Origin: JBGQOG01 sp052113705
Lineage (GTDB): Bacteria > Pseudomonadota > Alphaproteobacteria > Rhodobacterales > Rhodobacteraceae
Assembly (NCBI RefSeq): GCF_052113705.1
Contig: NZ_JBGQOG010000005.1
Coordinates: 248,001 to 312,000, forward strand
Length of the DNA stretch: 64,000 nt
Direction: 5' to 3'
Shown: positions 1 to 8,730 of the stretch, piece by piece
Position numbering within the stretch: the stretch's first letter is position 1
How the letters are laid out: every line of letters begins with the position of its first letter
Position numbers and translations under genes: made by a program
Notes under the pieces: model-generated
What the model saw: the letters and a program-made list of their open reading frames with translations, nothing else
Databases searched by the model: none
Told to the model about the DNA's origin: nothing

Positions 1-2040
1 ATCGGCCAGCACCGCGGCGCGGTAGATGTCCTCATCTTTGGCCCCCCGCCGCATGCGGCCGATGTTCTCCTTGATCGTGCCGGGGAACAGCTGCACGTCC
101 TGCGGCAGATAGCCGATATTCTCGCCCAGTTGCCGCGGATCCCAGTTGCGCAGGTCCATCAGGTCCAGCCGGACATTGCCGGAGGTGGGCAGGACCGATC
201 CCACCAGCATCTTGCCCAGAGTGGTTTTGCCCGCACCGGAATTGCCGATCACCGCCAAAGCCTCGCCGGGGTTCAGCGCGAAGGAAATGCCATTCAGCAC
301 CACCTGTTTGGTGCCGCCGGGCACATAGAGCAGCCGCTCGACATCCAGCCGCCCCTCCGGATTGGGCAGCCAGAGCCGCTCGAACTGCAACCGCGAGCCT
401 TGCAGCAGGCGCTGAATGCGCCCCTGTGCCGCCCGGGTCAGCAAAAACACGTGCCACCCCTCGATCGCGCCTTCGATCGGGGCGAGCGCCTTGCCCGCGA
501 TGATCGAGGAGGCGATGACCATGCCGCCGGTGATCTCGCCCGCCAGCGCCAGATGCGCGCCCCAGCCGAGCATGCAGACCTGCGCCAAAAGCCGCACCCC
601 GCGCGAGACCGAGGCCGAGATGATGTTGCGGTCCTGCGCCAGAACCTGGGCCGTCAGCGATTGCGCGGTGTCGCGGCCCCAGATTTCCACCGCCTCGGGG
701 ATCATCGCCATGGCGTTGATGACCTGACTGTTGCGGGTCATGGAATCCAGATGCAGATTGGCGCGGCTTTGCGCGGCGGTGGCGCGGGCAAAGGGCTCGT
801 GGGTGACCTTCTGGTTGATCACCGCAATCAGGGCCAAGGCCAGTCCGGTGACCACAACGATCATCCCCTGATCCGGGTGCACCATGAAAATCGCCAGCAT
901 GAACAGCGGCGCGAAAGGCACGTCGAGAAAAGACATCAGGGTGCTTGAGGTCAGAAAGCTGCGTAATTGCTGCAGGTCGCCCAGCGTCTGATATTCGCGG
1001 CCATTGCCCGACAGCGAGGCATGGGCCGCGGCGGAGAGGATGGGCGCGCCCAGCTGCGCCGCCAGTTCCACCGCGCTGCGCATCAGAATGAAGCGGCGGA
1101 TGGCATCCAGCGCCGCTTGCAGGATCACGGCACCGACAATCACCAGCGTCAGCATGATCAACGTATCGACCGAGCGGCTGGTCATCACCCGGTCCGAGAT
1201 CTGGAAGAGATAGATCGGGATCGCCAGGATCAGAATGTTGGTGGCCAATGTCATGATGAACACCAGCCCCAGATTGCCCCGCACGGCGCGAAGGCCGCGT
1301 TTCATCGCGCCGGAATAATCTTCGGGCCCCAGACGCCGGTGAAATGCGGCCCCACCGCCCGCACCGCCGGGGCCACCCCCCCCCGGGCCCTCGCCGGAGG
1401 GGCGCGGGGGTTTGCCGCCACCGTCGCGGCGCAGGATCGGTCCGCGATCCTGATCGAGCGTCGGCCCGAGAGGGGCGCCGCCCCGGTCCCAGCCACGGGT
1501 GCTGTTGCCGCGCTCCGGGGCAGGGGGCTCTTCGGTCTCCGGCAGCTTTGCGTTGTCTGGCAGCGTTGCGTTGTCCGGGAGCGGGTCCTGCCGCGCCGCC
1601 CTGCCCTGCGGCGGGGGTGCGGCAGGATCTGGGGATGCGCGGGGAGATGACGGCGCCTCAGCGGAGAGCGGTTCTTGCTGTGCCCGAGGCGGCTCAGCCA
1701 ATGCGCTGGCGGCCTGCGCCATTTCGGCCGCCGCGGCCTCGGCCGCTGCCCGGCGCGCCGGGGCGGCCATCTGCGCGGTGCGCGCAAGCGCGGGTTGCTG
1801 CAGGTTCGGGATGGGGGCTGGCGCGGCTGACGGGGCGGGCCTCTCCGCCATGGGGCGGGCCGTGGCCGGGGCGGAAGCAGGTGCCGCATCTGCGGGGGCG
1901 GCGTCTGGCGGGTTTTGAGCCCCGTCGCGGCGCATCGCGGCCGTCAGCGGCAGTGGGTCTTTCCGCGCCGCAATCGGGGTCGCCGCCGCACTATCGCGGC
2001 AGGCGTGCGCGGTCTCATATGTTTCGCTATGGTCCTTCAA
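1..2040 (-). CDS. Type I secretion ABC transporter (permease-ATPase), partial at left edge
   Basis: The inner-membrane exporter of a type I secretion system (PrtD/HlyB-like) should couple ATP hydrolysis to one-step export of substrates. The reading frame is open to the left edge, so the C-terminus is missing. From about position 1305 downward the protein reads as a two-part exporter: a membrane domain beginning MKRGLRAVRGNLGLV, then an ATPase domain with Walker A GNSGAGKTT (bases 218-247) and Q-loop YLPQDVQLFPG. The LSGGQ signature and Walker B lie outside the window. Before the membrane domain there is an unusual extension of about 245 residues rich in Pro, Ala, Gly and Glu, which is open in frame throughout. 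I chose TTG at 2040 because a GGGGGGG ribosome binding site lies just upstream; ATG 1935 has none. The next genes upstream encode low-complexity proteins that may be its cargo. Confidence 0.8.
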   Translation of the reverse strand, partial: MKDHSETYETAHACRDSAAATPIAARKDPLPLTAAMRRDGAQNPPDAAPADAAPASAPATARPMAERPAPSAAPAPIPNLQQPALARTAQMAAPARRAAAEAAAAEMAQAASALAEPPRAQQEPLSAEAPSSPRASPDPAAPPPQGRAARQDPLPDNATLPDNAKLPETEEPPAPERGNSTRGWDRGGAPLGPTLDQDRGPILRRDGGGKPPRPSGEGPGGGGPGGAGGGAAFHRRLGPEDYSGAMKRGLRAVRGNLGLVFIMTLATNILILAIPIYLFQISDRVMTSRSVDTLIMLTLVIVGAVILQAALDAIRRFILMRSAVELAAQLGAPILSAAAHASLSGNGREYQTLGDLQQLRSFLTSSTLMSFLDVPFAPLFMLAIFMVHPDQGMIVVVTGLALALIAVINQKVTHEPFARATAAQSRANLHLDSMTRNSQVINAMAMIPEAVEIWGRDTAQSLTAQVLAQDRNIISASVSRGVRLLAQVCMLGWGAHLALAGEITGGMVIASSIIAGKALAPIEGAIEGWHVFLLTRAAQGRIQRLLQGSRLQFERLWLPNPEGRLDVERLLYVPGGTKQVVLNGISFALNPGEALAVIGNSGAGKTTLGKMLVGSVLPTSGNVRLDLMDLRNWDPRQLGENIGYLPQDVQLFPGTIKENIGRMRRGAKDEDIYRAAVLAD

Positions 2041-2154
2041 CGTATCCCCCCCAGGTTTTCCACCTGTTGTCGTGCGGTTGGCGGCTGGGCCGTTCCGCGC
2101 ATTCTGCAGTTTTGCGACAGGTGGCAGCGCCTGTCGCACCGGTCCGGCGTGGTG

Positions 2155-4389
2155 TCAGCTCATCAGCATGTGCAAGCCGTCCGGCGGAGCAGCAGCCCCC
2201 GCCAGATCGCCGGGATGGGCGAGGGCCTGCGGCAGGTCGGATTGGCCCTGTTCCATCATTTCGGGCACCAGAAAGGCCACCGCTTCGCTGACCAGCGCCG
2301 CCGACGGACCAGTCAGGCCGTCCAGCCCGGGCATCTGCGCGTCGATCAGGCCCGCCTGATGGATCAGCGCGTCGGAATAGACCTGCCCCGCCGCCACGAG
2401 CGCGGAATCGATCCCCAGATCATTGATCCGCGCCGCGTTCAGCATCACATTCTGCCCGGTGTCGATGCTCATGCCCGCGGCACTTGCGGTGGCCAGCGCC
2501 TCGCCCTGCGCCAGTGCGATCTGGTCGACATCGCCCAGATAGGAAAACTGCCGGATGATGTTGCTTTCGATCAGGTCGCCGGAAATATAGAGCGCCGACA
2601 GCATGGCATGCCCGTCAAACAGGGCATCGCGCGCCACCGTGGCCGACAGCGCCGCACCGCCCTCGGCCAGACTTTGCAACTGTTGCTGAAAACTGTCCTG
2701 AATCTCGTGCAGCGTGTCCCGGCTGCCATGCAGGATGTCGGCGCTGTTCATCAGCAGATCGTTGCCCCAGCTCCAGACACCATCGCCCGGGACGCCGCTG
2801 ACATCGTCGACATCAAACAGGACATTCACCTGCTGGATCAGGTTCAAGGTGAGGAAATTGCCGCCAACGATGACGAAGTCATAATGCTGCGAGAGCGCCT
2901 GCAGGGTGGTGAAGTTCGACAAGGTGTTGTCGCCGGTGCTGATCGCCGTTGCCGAGGCGGTGAACACGGCCTCAACCCGGTCGTGATCACTGGCAAAGAT
3001 GTGCTGATCGATGCGGTTTTCAAAGACCACATCCCCCTCGATGCGCTGCAACTGCCAGTGCGCGGGCAGGACCATCTCATGCGCAGATCCGGTCTGCGCC
3101 GCGGGGTCTGGCAGGCTCTGATGCGGGTCGATATGCGCCGCATTGATGGCGCGCGCCGCTCCGGGGGCCGGGTCGGTCTCTGGCGTTGGATGTGCGGCAG
3201 GCGGCGGGGCAGCGACGGGAGCGGTCACCCCGGTGATGTCGGCGCCGTGGCTGGCATCACCGGTTTCTGCCGCGCCGGTCAGATCCGCCGCAGCGGGGGG
3301 GCGTGCCTCCGGCATGGTGCTGTCGGCGGCGGCGCCTAGGGCCGTTCCGGCCGTGGTATACGCCAGATTGACTTGGCTGATCGCATCGATCTGCACCAGA
3401 TTGCCACCGACCAGGATCACATCGGCATCAACGCCATTGGACGCGATATAGGCCTCGTTGACCGTCAGATTGCCGCCGGTGGTCAGGTGATGGCCCGCGG
3501 GAACGGCATAGGCATCGGCATAGCCTGCTCCGGGCGCCGCGGTGTCTCCGGCAGCGGGGGTTTGGTCCGCGGGCGGATCAATGCGGGCGGCGACGGCCGC
3601 GGGCAAATAGTCGTGAAAGTCCGGCATGCTGTCGGTGGCATGGCCGTTGACATAGACCAGCGTGACCTCATCCGCATCAGTTCCAGACGCATCGGTGCCG
3701 GCCGTGTCGGCGGCGCCTTCATCGCTGGCGGTCGGGCTGTAGAGCCGGATCAGCGGCATCTGGCCTGCTTCTGCGGGCAGGGCGGTGACGCTTTCGGCAA
3801 AGCTCAGGATGTCGGCGGCCGTGGGCACATCGGCATCAGGCAAAAGGCCATAGATCAGATTGGACAGATCGCCGCCGAGGGCTGCAGCTTGGGCGGCCAG
3901 ATCATGCATGAATTCGGTCAGACCCGCGGGATCGGCAAAGCTGGTGCCGCCCCGGAAGGACAGCAGATCATTGTCCGACAGGTAGAGAACCTGCTCGGTC
4001 ACGGTAATCACTTCCGGCGGCAGTGGAATTTTCCAGGTCACATCCGCCTTCTGGCCCGATGCGCCAAGGATCCGTGCCCCGGTGGACATACCCGACAGAT
4101 GCAGGAGCGATATGGTGTGATGCGGCGTCGCCGCCAGTTCCACACGGATGCCGCCGGGCTGGCCCGGAGGCGATGGGGGCAGTTCCAGCCGGAGGCCAGG
4201 ATCGAACCCTTCGAGATCATAGGGGGAGGTGATGTGAATGCGCACATGTGTGGGGTCAAAGGCCGGATCTGCTGCCGGATGGCGGCCGCGAAAGCCCTCA
4301 TATTCCTCGCGCATGCGCAGGGTCTCGCCGGTGGTGTGCAGCGTCCCGATGAAATGCGCGATGATTTCAGAAATATGGTCCAATGGCAT
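2155..4389 (-). CDS. Large protein with GGN...QVN repeats, candidate type I secretion substrate
   Basis: I do not recognise a named family. The protein is 744 residues, acidic and Ala/Asp-rich, with no signal peptide and no membrane segment. It carries at least four degenerate repeats with a core like VGGNLVQIDAISQVN. They lie near residues 321, 505, 605 and 660, and later copies read VGGNFLTLNLIQQVN, SGDLIESNIIRQF and AAGQVYSDALIHQ. A Pro/Ala/Asp-rich linker (about residues 360-450) separates the first two. ATG 4389 was chosen because the longer TTG start at 4464 falls beside the terminator hairpin of the preceding gene. Absence of a Sec signal plus the exporter gene just downstream on the same strand suggests export by that system; this is inference. 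The C-terminus lacks classical RTX nonapeptides. Confidence 0.65.
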   Translation of the reverse strand: MPLDHISEIIAHFIGTLHTTGETLRMREEYEGFRGRHPAADPAFDPTHVRIHITSPYDLEGFDPGLRLELPPSPPGQPGGIRVELAATPHHTISLLHLSGMSTGARILGASGQKADVTWKIPLPPEVITVTEQVLYLSDNDLLSFRGGTSFADPAGLTEFMHDLAAQAAALGGDLSNLIYGLLPDADVPTAADILSFAESVTALPAEAGQMPLIRLYSPTASDEGAADTAGTDASGTDADEVTLVYVNGHATDSMPDFHDYLPAAVAARIDPPADQTPAAGDTAAPGAGYADAYAVPAGHHLTTGGNLTVNEAYIASNGVDADVILVGGNLVQIDAISQVNLAYTTAGTALGAAADSTMPEARPPAAADLTGAAETGDASHGADITGVTAPVAAPPPAAHPTPETDPAPGAARAINAAHIDPHQSLPDPAAQTGSAHEMVLPAHWQLQRIEGDVVFENRIDQHIFASDHDRVEAVFTASATAISTGDNTLSNFTTLQALSQHYDFVIVGGNFLTLNLIQQVNVLFDVDDVSGVPGDGVWSWGNDLLMNSADILHGSRDTLHEIQDSFQQQLQSLAEGGAALSATVARDALFDGHAMLSALYISGDLIESNIIRQFSYLGDVDQIALAQGEALATASAAGMSIDTGQNVMLNAARINDLGIDSALVAAGQVYSDALIHQAGLIDAQMPGLDGLTGPSAALVSEAVAFLVPEMMEQGQSDLPQALAHPGDLAGAAAPPDGLHMLMS

Positions 4390-4455
4390 GTGAGGCGCCC
4401 CCTGTCGCCTGCGCCGGTCCTGCGGGTTGCGGGGTCTGGCGGGGCTTGTTTCAAA

Positions 4456-4490
4456 TGAAAGCAAGCAAACGGGCCCGGCATGCCGGGCCC
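4456..4490 (-). terminator. Rho-independent terminator after the Gly/Asp-rich gene
   Basis: Positions 4471-4490 form a perfect 20-base palindrome (GGGCCCGGCA and its complement). On the minus strand it is followed by GTTTGCTTGCTTT. It lies just after the stop codon at 4507 and would end that transcript before the 744-residue gene. Confidence 0.75.
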
Positions 4491-4506
4491 GCGAGAGAGT
4501 TTGTGA

Positions 4507-6666
4507 TCAGCTCATGTCGTCCTGGCCGATCAGCGTGGTGGTGTGGTCGCCACCGACCACGGTCATATCCACCGTATTGCCGAGCACATTGGCCCCCATG
4601 ACGATGTTCTGGTTGAAGGCCGCCAGATCCAGCGTCGCGGCTGCCGAGGCATGGGATTCCCCGGTGACATAGCCATCATCACCGTTGTGCGACCCCCAGG
4701 TGCCGCCGTTGCCACCCTCACCGCCCGCGCCGTTGTAGACGCTGCCGGCATCCCCGACGAGCGCTGCGCCGCCGGTGGTGTCGCCGATCATGCCGTCGCC
4801 GCCATAGCCATAGCCGCCGTTGCCGCCGTGGGCATAGCCCTCACCGCCATCACCGGTGCCGTTCAGCATCGCGTTCGAGGTGGCGCCGCCATTGGCGAGG
4901 CTGGCAGCATCATTGCCGGAGTAGCCACCCGTGCCATAGCCCGAGATCGCCTGTGCCATGCCGTCGGCGCTGCCATCGATGTCATGTTCGGCAAAGACAA
5001 AATTCATCCCGCCGTCGCCCGCATCGCTGTCCGCGTCGGCGCTGCCGTCGCCATTGGCATCCGCCGCCGCGCTGGCCTGGTTCACGCCCATGCCGCCCTC
5101 GGTGGTGCCGGTGCTGGCCTGACCGGTGCCGTCGCCCTGATTGGCCGCGGCGGCTTCATTGATACCGCCATTGCCCCCCTGAGACGAGCCGATGCCTTCG
5201 CCCGAGCCGACCGCGCCCACATCGCCGGATTCAGCGCCCGCATTGCCACCGTCACCGCCCTGCGACGAGCCGATGCCCTGGCCCAGCCCGATCCCGGCCA
5301 CATCCCCGGATTCCGCGCCGCTGCCACCGCCACTGCTGCCGCCGCCATGCGGCATGCCGCCACCGTGCATCATGCCCATCGGGCCACTGGCACCACCGCT
5401 GCGGCTGTCGGCGTCGCTTTCGGCCGAGCCGAGGCCGCCGCCCAGACCAAGGGCCCCGGAATCACCGCCGTCGCCGCCCGTGGCATCTGCGCCCGATGCG
5501 CCCAGACCGGCCCCGATGCCCAGCCCCGCGGCCGAGGAATCGCCGCCATTGGCATCTTCGGCCTCGGCGTCCGCGCCGTTGGGGCCAAGCCCGACCCCGA
5601 GCGCCAGCGCGCCCGCATCGCCGCCCGTGGCATCCTCGGCCTCGGCGTCCGACGCCGCGCCCGCCAAGCCAAGGCCAACACCCAGCGCGGCGGAATCGCC
5701 GCCATCGCCGCTGTCGCCGTCGGTTTCCGAGTCGTTCTCGGCATGGGTGTCGACGTCATTGTCGGCATCCGCATCGCCGCCCCGGCCGCCGGTGGTTTCG
5801 CTGTCATTCGAAGCGTTGCTCAGGCCCAGACCCAAAGCCGCCGAGGTCACCGCAGCATCGCCGCCATTGCCGGTTTCGGATGAGGCATTGCCACCTTCGT
5901 CGCCTTCACCGTCGCCGCCCGCAGCAAAGCCGCCGAGTGCCATGCCGCCCCAGGCCGCACCACCATCGGCACTTCCGTGACCGCCGCCGTCACCGCCACC
6001 TGAGCTGGAGCTGATCCCGTCGGACGAGGTGGCCGTGCCGCCATTGGCCGACCCGCCAAAGGTGAATGTGCCATCGTTGCTGACGCTCGGGTCATAGAGG
6101 CTGTCATCATCATACAGGCTGGCGTTTTGCGCATTGACCACGCCGGTTGCCATGCCGCCACCATTCAGCGAATGGCTGAGGATGTTGTTCATCGACTGGT
6201 CATTGCCGGTGTCGATATCGCGGCCCGCCCCGTAAAACTCGCCGATCGCGGAATGATCCTTCATGTCGATGTCGATGTTGTCGTCATCGCGCGGGATCCA
6301 TTCGCCGCCGCCGAAGTCGATGTTCACATCGACATCATTGGAGTTGGCGTTGCTGTCATCACCACCATTGCTGTTGTGCTGCTGTTGGGTTTGCTGCTGC
6401 TGTTGCGCCTGTTCCTGATCCTGCTCGGTTTCCGTTTTGGTGTCGGTGTCCACCTTCACCTCGGAACTCGCGTTGGATTCCGCATCAGCATCGGCATCGG
6501 CGTCCGCGTCTGCATCCGCTGCTGCATGTTGCTGCTGTTGCTGCGTATCGGCGTCAATCTCGGCCTTTTCGATGTCGATTTTGGCATCGACATCAATATT
6601 CACTTCGTCAACTTCCAGATCATCGAACATGACCTGATTGCTGCCGCTCGGACCTTTGCGTGACAT
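4507..6666 (-). CDS. Asp/Gly/Ala-rich low-complexity repeat protein, candidate secreted protein
   Basis: No family was recognised. The 719-residue protein has three zones. Residues 1 to about 130 are very acidic and Gln-rich (VDEVNIDVDAKIDIEKAEID, then Gln runs and a run of ADADADAD). Residues about 180-640 are Gly/Ala/Ser/Asp-rich with a degenerate repeat of the type GGDSGALGLGVGLG followed by ADAEAEDA. The last 50 residues are more ordered and hydrophobic (LAAFNQNIVMGANVLGNTVD, VVGGDHTTTLIGQ). There is no Sec signal and no membrane helix. The start at 6666 has GGGAGAG six bases upstream. Its C-terminal VVGG/NVLGN motifs resemble the repeats of the next gene, so the two may share an export route. 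Surface or biofilm material is a reasonable guess, not shown by sequence. Confidence 0.65.
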   Translation of the reverse strand: MSRKGPSGSNQVMFDDLEVDEVNIDVDAKIDIEKAEIDADTQQQQQHAAADADADADADADAESNASSEVKVDTDTKTETEQDQEQAQQQQQTQQQHNSNGGDDSNANSNDVDVNIDFGGGEWIPRDDDNIDIDMKDHSAIGEFYGAGRDIDTGNDQSMNNILSHSLNGGGMATGVVNAQNASLYDDDSLYDPSVSNDGTFTFGGSANGGTATSSDGISSSSGGGDGGGHGSADGGAAWGGMALGGFAAGGDGEGDEGGNASSETGNGGDAAVTSAALGLGLSNASNDSETTGGRGGDADADNDVDTHAENDSETDGDSGDGGDSAALGVGLGLAGAASDAEAEDATGGDAGALALGVGLGPNGADAEAEDANGGDSSAAGLGIGAGLGASGADATGGDGGDSGALGLGGGLGSAESDADSRSGGASGPMGMMHGGGMPHGGGSSGGGSGAESGDVAGIGLGQGIGSSQGGDGGNAGAESGDVGAVGSGEGIGSSQGGNGGINEAAAANQGDGTGQASTGTTEGGMGVNQASAAADANGDGSADADSDAGDGGMNFVFAEHDIDGSADGMAQAISGYGTGGYSGNDAASLANGGATSNAMLNGTGDGGEGYAHGGNGGYGYGGDGMIGDTTGGAALVGDAGSVYNGAGGEGGNGGTWGSHNGDDGYVTGESHASAAATLDLAAFNQNIVMGANVLGNTVDMTVVGGDHTTTLIGQDDMS

Positions 6667-7357
6667 GGCTCTCTCCCATAGCTTTCAATGCCCCGGGGGA
6701 CCGCCAGTCGTTTCCAAGGCGGTAAAAGCGGGGCGGGTTGCTGTGACCGGCTCTGCAAAGGTTGTGTCAGGCAACAGCGCTGTGACCACCGGCGCGCGCT
6801 GCGCCGGTACCCGGTGGTGCACTGCCGACCGGCCCCATGGGCCATGCAGCAGGCACGGAAACTGATGCTGATTCGGCGGAGCCTTGACCCCGTTCCCCCT
6901 TGGAGAAACCGATGCCGGCCCCTCCAAGACCGGTGAACACAGGCTGCCAGCAACCCAGGACGCTCGCTAGATGACCAAACGGTTAATTTTTTCAATTATA
7001 TAGTAACTATATGTTTTTTAATGATATAAACCGAATTTTTGTGCAAATTTCTGGAGTCCGCCGTTTCCCCAGCCTGCGAGGAGGGACTACGGGCTGGGGG
7101 TTCTGTATGTGCAGAAAATTGCGGCTGTAAACTCTTGTATGAAATAAAATTACCCCTCTGGGTTGCGCGCCCGGCGGCGGTTCTTTGCGGCCCATCTCCC
7201 TGTCTTTTTGGCAAGAGGGAATCAGTCATCCGCCGGGCAATAATCTTTCGGCTAGTTACGGATGCAGCCTTTTTGGGCTATTCTTCTTCAAAATGGGCAT
7301 GATCAGTCTGATAGATGGCAGCCCATTTTCGGATATTGCATCCGGGGGGAGGGTAAA
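6667..7357. other. Divergent intergenic region between low-complexity gene and luxR-type regulator
   Basis: About 690 bases without a convincing gene. The part from about 6980 to 7150 is clearly AT-rich compared with the rest of the window and should hold promoters for both divergent genes. Short reading frames on both strands here lack family features and codon bias and were not called. A 15-base palindrome lies at 6998-7012. Confidence 0.6.
6998..7012. promoter_or_regulatory. AT-rich palindrome, possible regulator site
   Basis: ATATAGT-A-ACTATAT is a perfect inverted repeat of 7+7 bases around one base. It lies in the AT-rich divergent promoter region, about 330 bases upstream of the minus-strand low-complexity gene and 345 upstream of the LuxR-type gene. 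Its size fits a dimeric regulator site; no known consensus was matched. Confidence 0.35.
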
Positions 7358-8068
7358 GTGGTGTTCGCGGTTGATACCGTCGTGCAGCCTGCCGAGAGCT
7401 GGCACGATCAGATTGTCTTTATCGGTAGTAAGTTTGTTTTTCCGGATGTCATGCTGCGCCTTGTCGGAAATGAAATCGATGGTGCCAGGGCCCGGAGAAT
7501 GGAGGTCGCCGACTTCGATGAGGAGGGGGCGACCGGTCCGGTCCGCCTGCTGATATTTGAGGAAAGCTATGGTGCACGGTTGTTTGAAGATCCGCACCGT
7601 TTGCAGAGTTTATGCGGCGAAGCGGTGCCGGTCATGGCCTATCGGGATCTGACTTTGGCGCGGGCGCTGCTGCACCGCCAGCAGGACCGGCCACCCGCCG
7701 GGCAGATGCGGTTCTTGCCGATGGAAATGTCGGTCGAGGCGCTGGTGGCGATGATGCGGATGCTGCTCTCCGGTGAGATCATGGTCCCGGCGGCGCTGGT
7801 TGCCGGTCCGGAACCGGCACCAGGTCCGGCACAGGCAGGCGCCGGCGCGGTTCCGGAACCGCAGCCCTGCAGCAACCTGACCCGGCGCGAGAATGAGGTG
7901 CTCAGGCTTGCGGCCCGCGGGCAGCGCAACAAGGTGATTGCCGATGCGCTGGGGCTGTCCGAGCACACCGTCAAGCTGCACATTCATCACATCATCGCCA
8001 AACTCGGCGTCGCGAACCGAACCGAGGCGGCCACCCGCTATCTGACCGGGCAGGGCCGCGAGCCATGA
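7358..8068 (+). CDS. LuxR-family transcriptional regulator
   Basis: A DNA-binding regulator of 236 residues. The C-terminal LuxR helix-turn-helix is clear (about residues 170-225: LTRRENEVLRLAARG, then NKVIADALGLSEHTVKLHI). The N-terminal part has a receiver-like pattern (FAVDTVVQPAESW, VMLRLVGNEIDG, LLIFEESYG) but lacks an obvious phospho-acceptor Asp set, so it may be a degenerate receiver. An Ala/Pro/Gly linker joins the halves. GTG 7358 was chosen over the longer frame from 7262 because GGGGGGAGGG lies directly upstream. The gene is divergent from the two low-complexity proteins and overlaps the next gene by ATGA. Control of those secreted-type proteins is a natural guess. Confidence 0.75.
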   Translation: MVFAVDTVVQPAESWHDQIVFIGSKFVFPDVMLRLVGNEIDGARARRMEVADFDEEGATGPVRLLIFEESYGARLFEDPHRLQSLCGEAVPVMAYRDLTLARALLHRQQDRPPAGQMRFLPMEMSVEALVAMMRMLLSGEIMVPAALVAGPEPAPGPAQAGAGAVPEPQPCSNLTRRENEVLRLAARGQRNKVIADALGLSEHTVKLHIHHIIAKLGVANRTEAATRYLTGQGREP

Positions 8069-8559
8069 GTGATGCCGCGCCACCATTCGCGTTGGCGCTG
8101 CAAGAGATCGGCCGGTTGACCTATGTCTGGACCAATACCGAAAGTCTGTTGGTGCATTTCATGGCGGGGCTGGTCGGCTGTGACAAAGAAACCGCGCTGG
8201 TGCTGTTTCTGACGTTGAACACCACCCGGGCGCGGGTTGATCTGGTCGAGCGTCTGGCCAAGCACAAGGGTATGCCCGAGGCGGATCTGCACCGCCTGTT
8301 GGCGGCGACGAAGGCGCTGGTTCAGCATGCCGCCGAACGCAACCGCTACAACCATGCGATCTATGCCTTTGATGCGGAAGGCGGCGGGATCAGCACGATC
8401 CAGATGCGGATCGCCGACCGTCGTGATGCGATCCGGATGGGGGACAAGCGGCGGCTGGATGGGGCGGCAATTGATGGGCTGCGCGCGACAATCGCGGATC
8501 TGACCGCCCTGAACCGCGCATTGTGGCAGCTTATCCATGATTTCGGTTTCCCGCCCTAG
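8065..8559 (+). CDS. Conserved-looking protein of unknown function, co-translated with the LuxR regulator
   Basis: The protein has 164 residues, is mostly helical in pattern, and has no signal peptide or membrane segment. It starts at an ATGA overlap with the regulator's stop codon, so the two are almost certainly co-translated. Visible features are an N-terminal helix with IGRLTYVWTNTESLLVHFMA and a central stretch NTTRARVDLVERLAKHKG. I cannot assign a function. The tight coupling suggests a partner or modulator of the regulator. Confidence 0.65.
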   Translation: MSDAAPPFALALQEIGRLTYVWTNTESLLVHFMAGLVGCDKETALVLFLTLNTTRARVDLVERLAKHKGMPEADLHRLLAATKALVQHAAERNRYNHAIYAFDAEGGGISTIQMRIADRRDAIRMGDKRRLDGAAIDGLRATIADLTALNRALWQLIHDFGFPP

Positions 8560-8599
8560 CGGAGTGCCGCGGGGTTCCGGCGCTTTCGCGGCCCGCCGA

Positions 8600-8631
8600 C
8601 ACCCGGGGTCTGGCTGCGGCAACTCCGGGTG
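8600..8631. terminator. Possible hairpin after the LuxR operon
   Basis: CACCCGG (8600-8606) pairs with CCGGGTG (8625-8631) across an 18-base loop, about 40 bases past the stop at 8559. There is no T-run, so termination activity is uncertain. Confidence 0.3.
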
Positions 8632-8730
8632 CGCGCGGTCCCCGTCAGCCGGAAACACCGCCGCCTCTTTGGCGTGAAAATGCCTGGCCCTGTCGTCACG
8701 CGCCTTGCCTGTCCTCAGGTGCGGCCTGCG

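Noticed and set aside
130..948. 272-residue plus-strand open frame at the left edge
   Set aside because: It is antisense to the ABC exporter, whose Walker A and Q-loop motifs read clearly on the minus strand. The plus frame shows Gln/Arg/His-rich shadow composition and no domain.
1915..3339. 474-residue plus-strand open frame
   Set aside because: It is a shadow of the minus-strand 744-residue gene: high GC keeps opposite frames open. No motif or ribosome site supports it.
4543..5883. 446-residue plus-strand open frame rich in Ala/Val/Ile/Arg
   Set aside because: It is the reverse-strand image of the Gly/Asp-rich repeat gene; its regularity comes from the repeats on the other strand.
6360..6545. 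CTG/CAG-like trinucleotide runs as a possible microsatellite or mobile element scar
   Set aside because: They lie in frame inside the low-complexity gene and encode its Gln and Ala-Asp runs. No terminal repeats or transposase were seen.
6970..7150. AT-rich stretch as a sign of a recently acquired element
   Set aside because: It is confined to a divergent promoter region, with no attachment repeats, tRNA, integrase or transposase around it.
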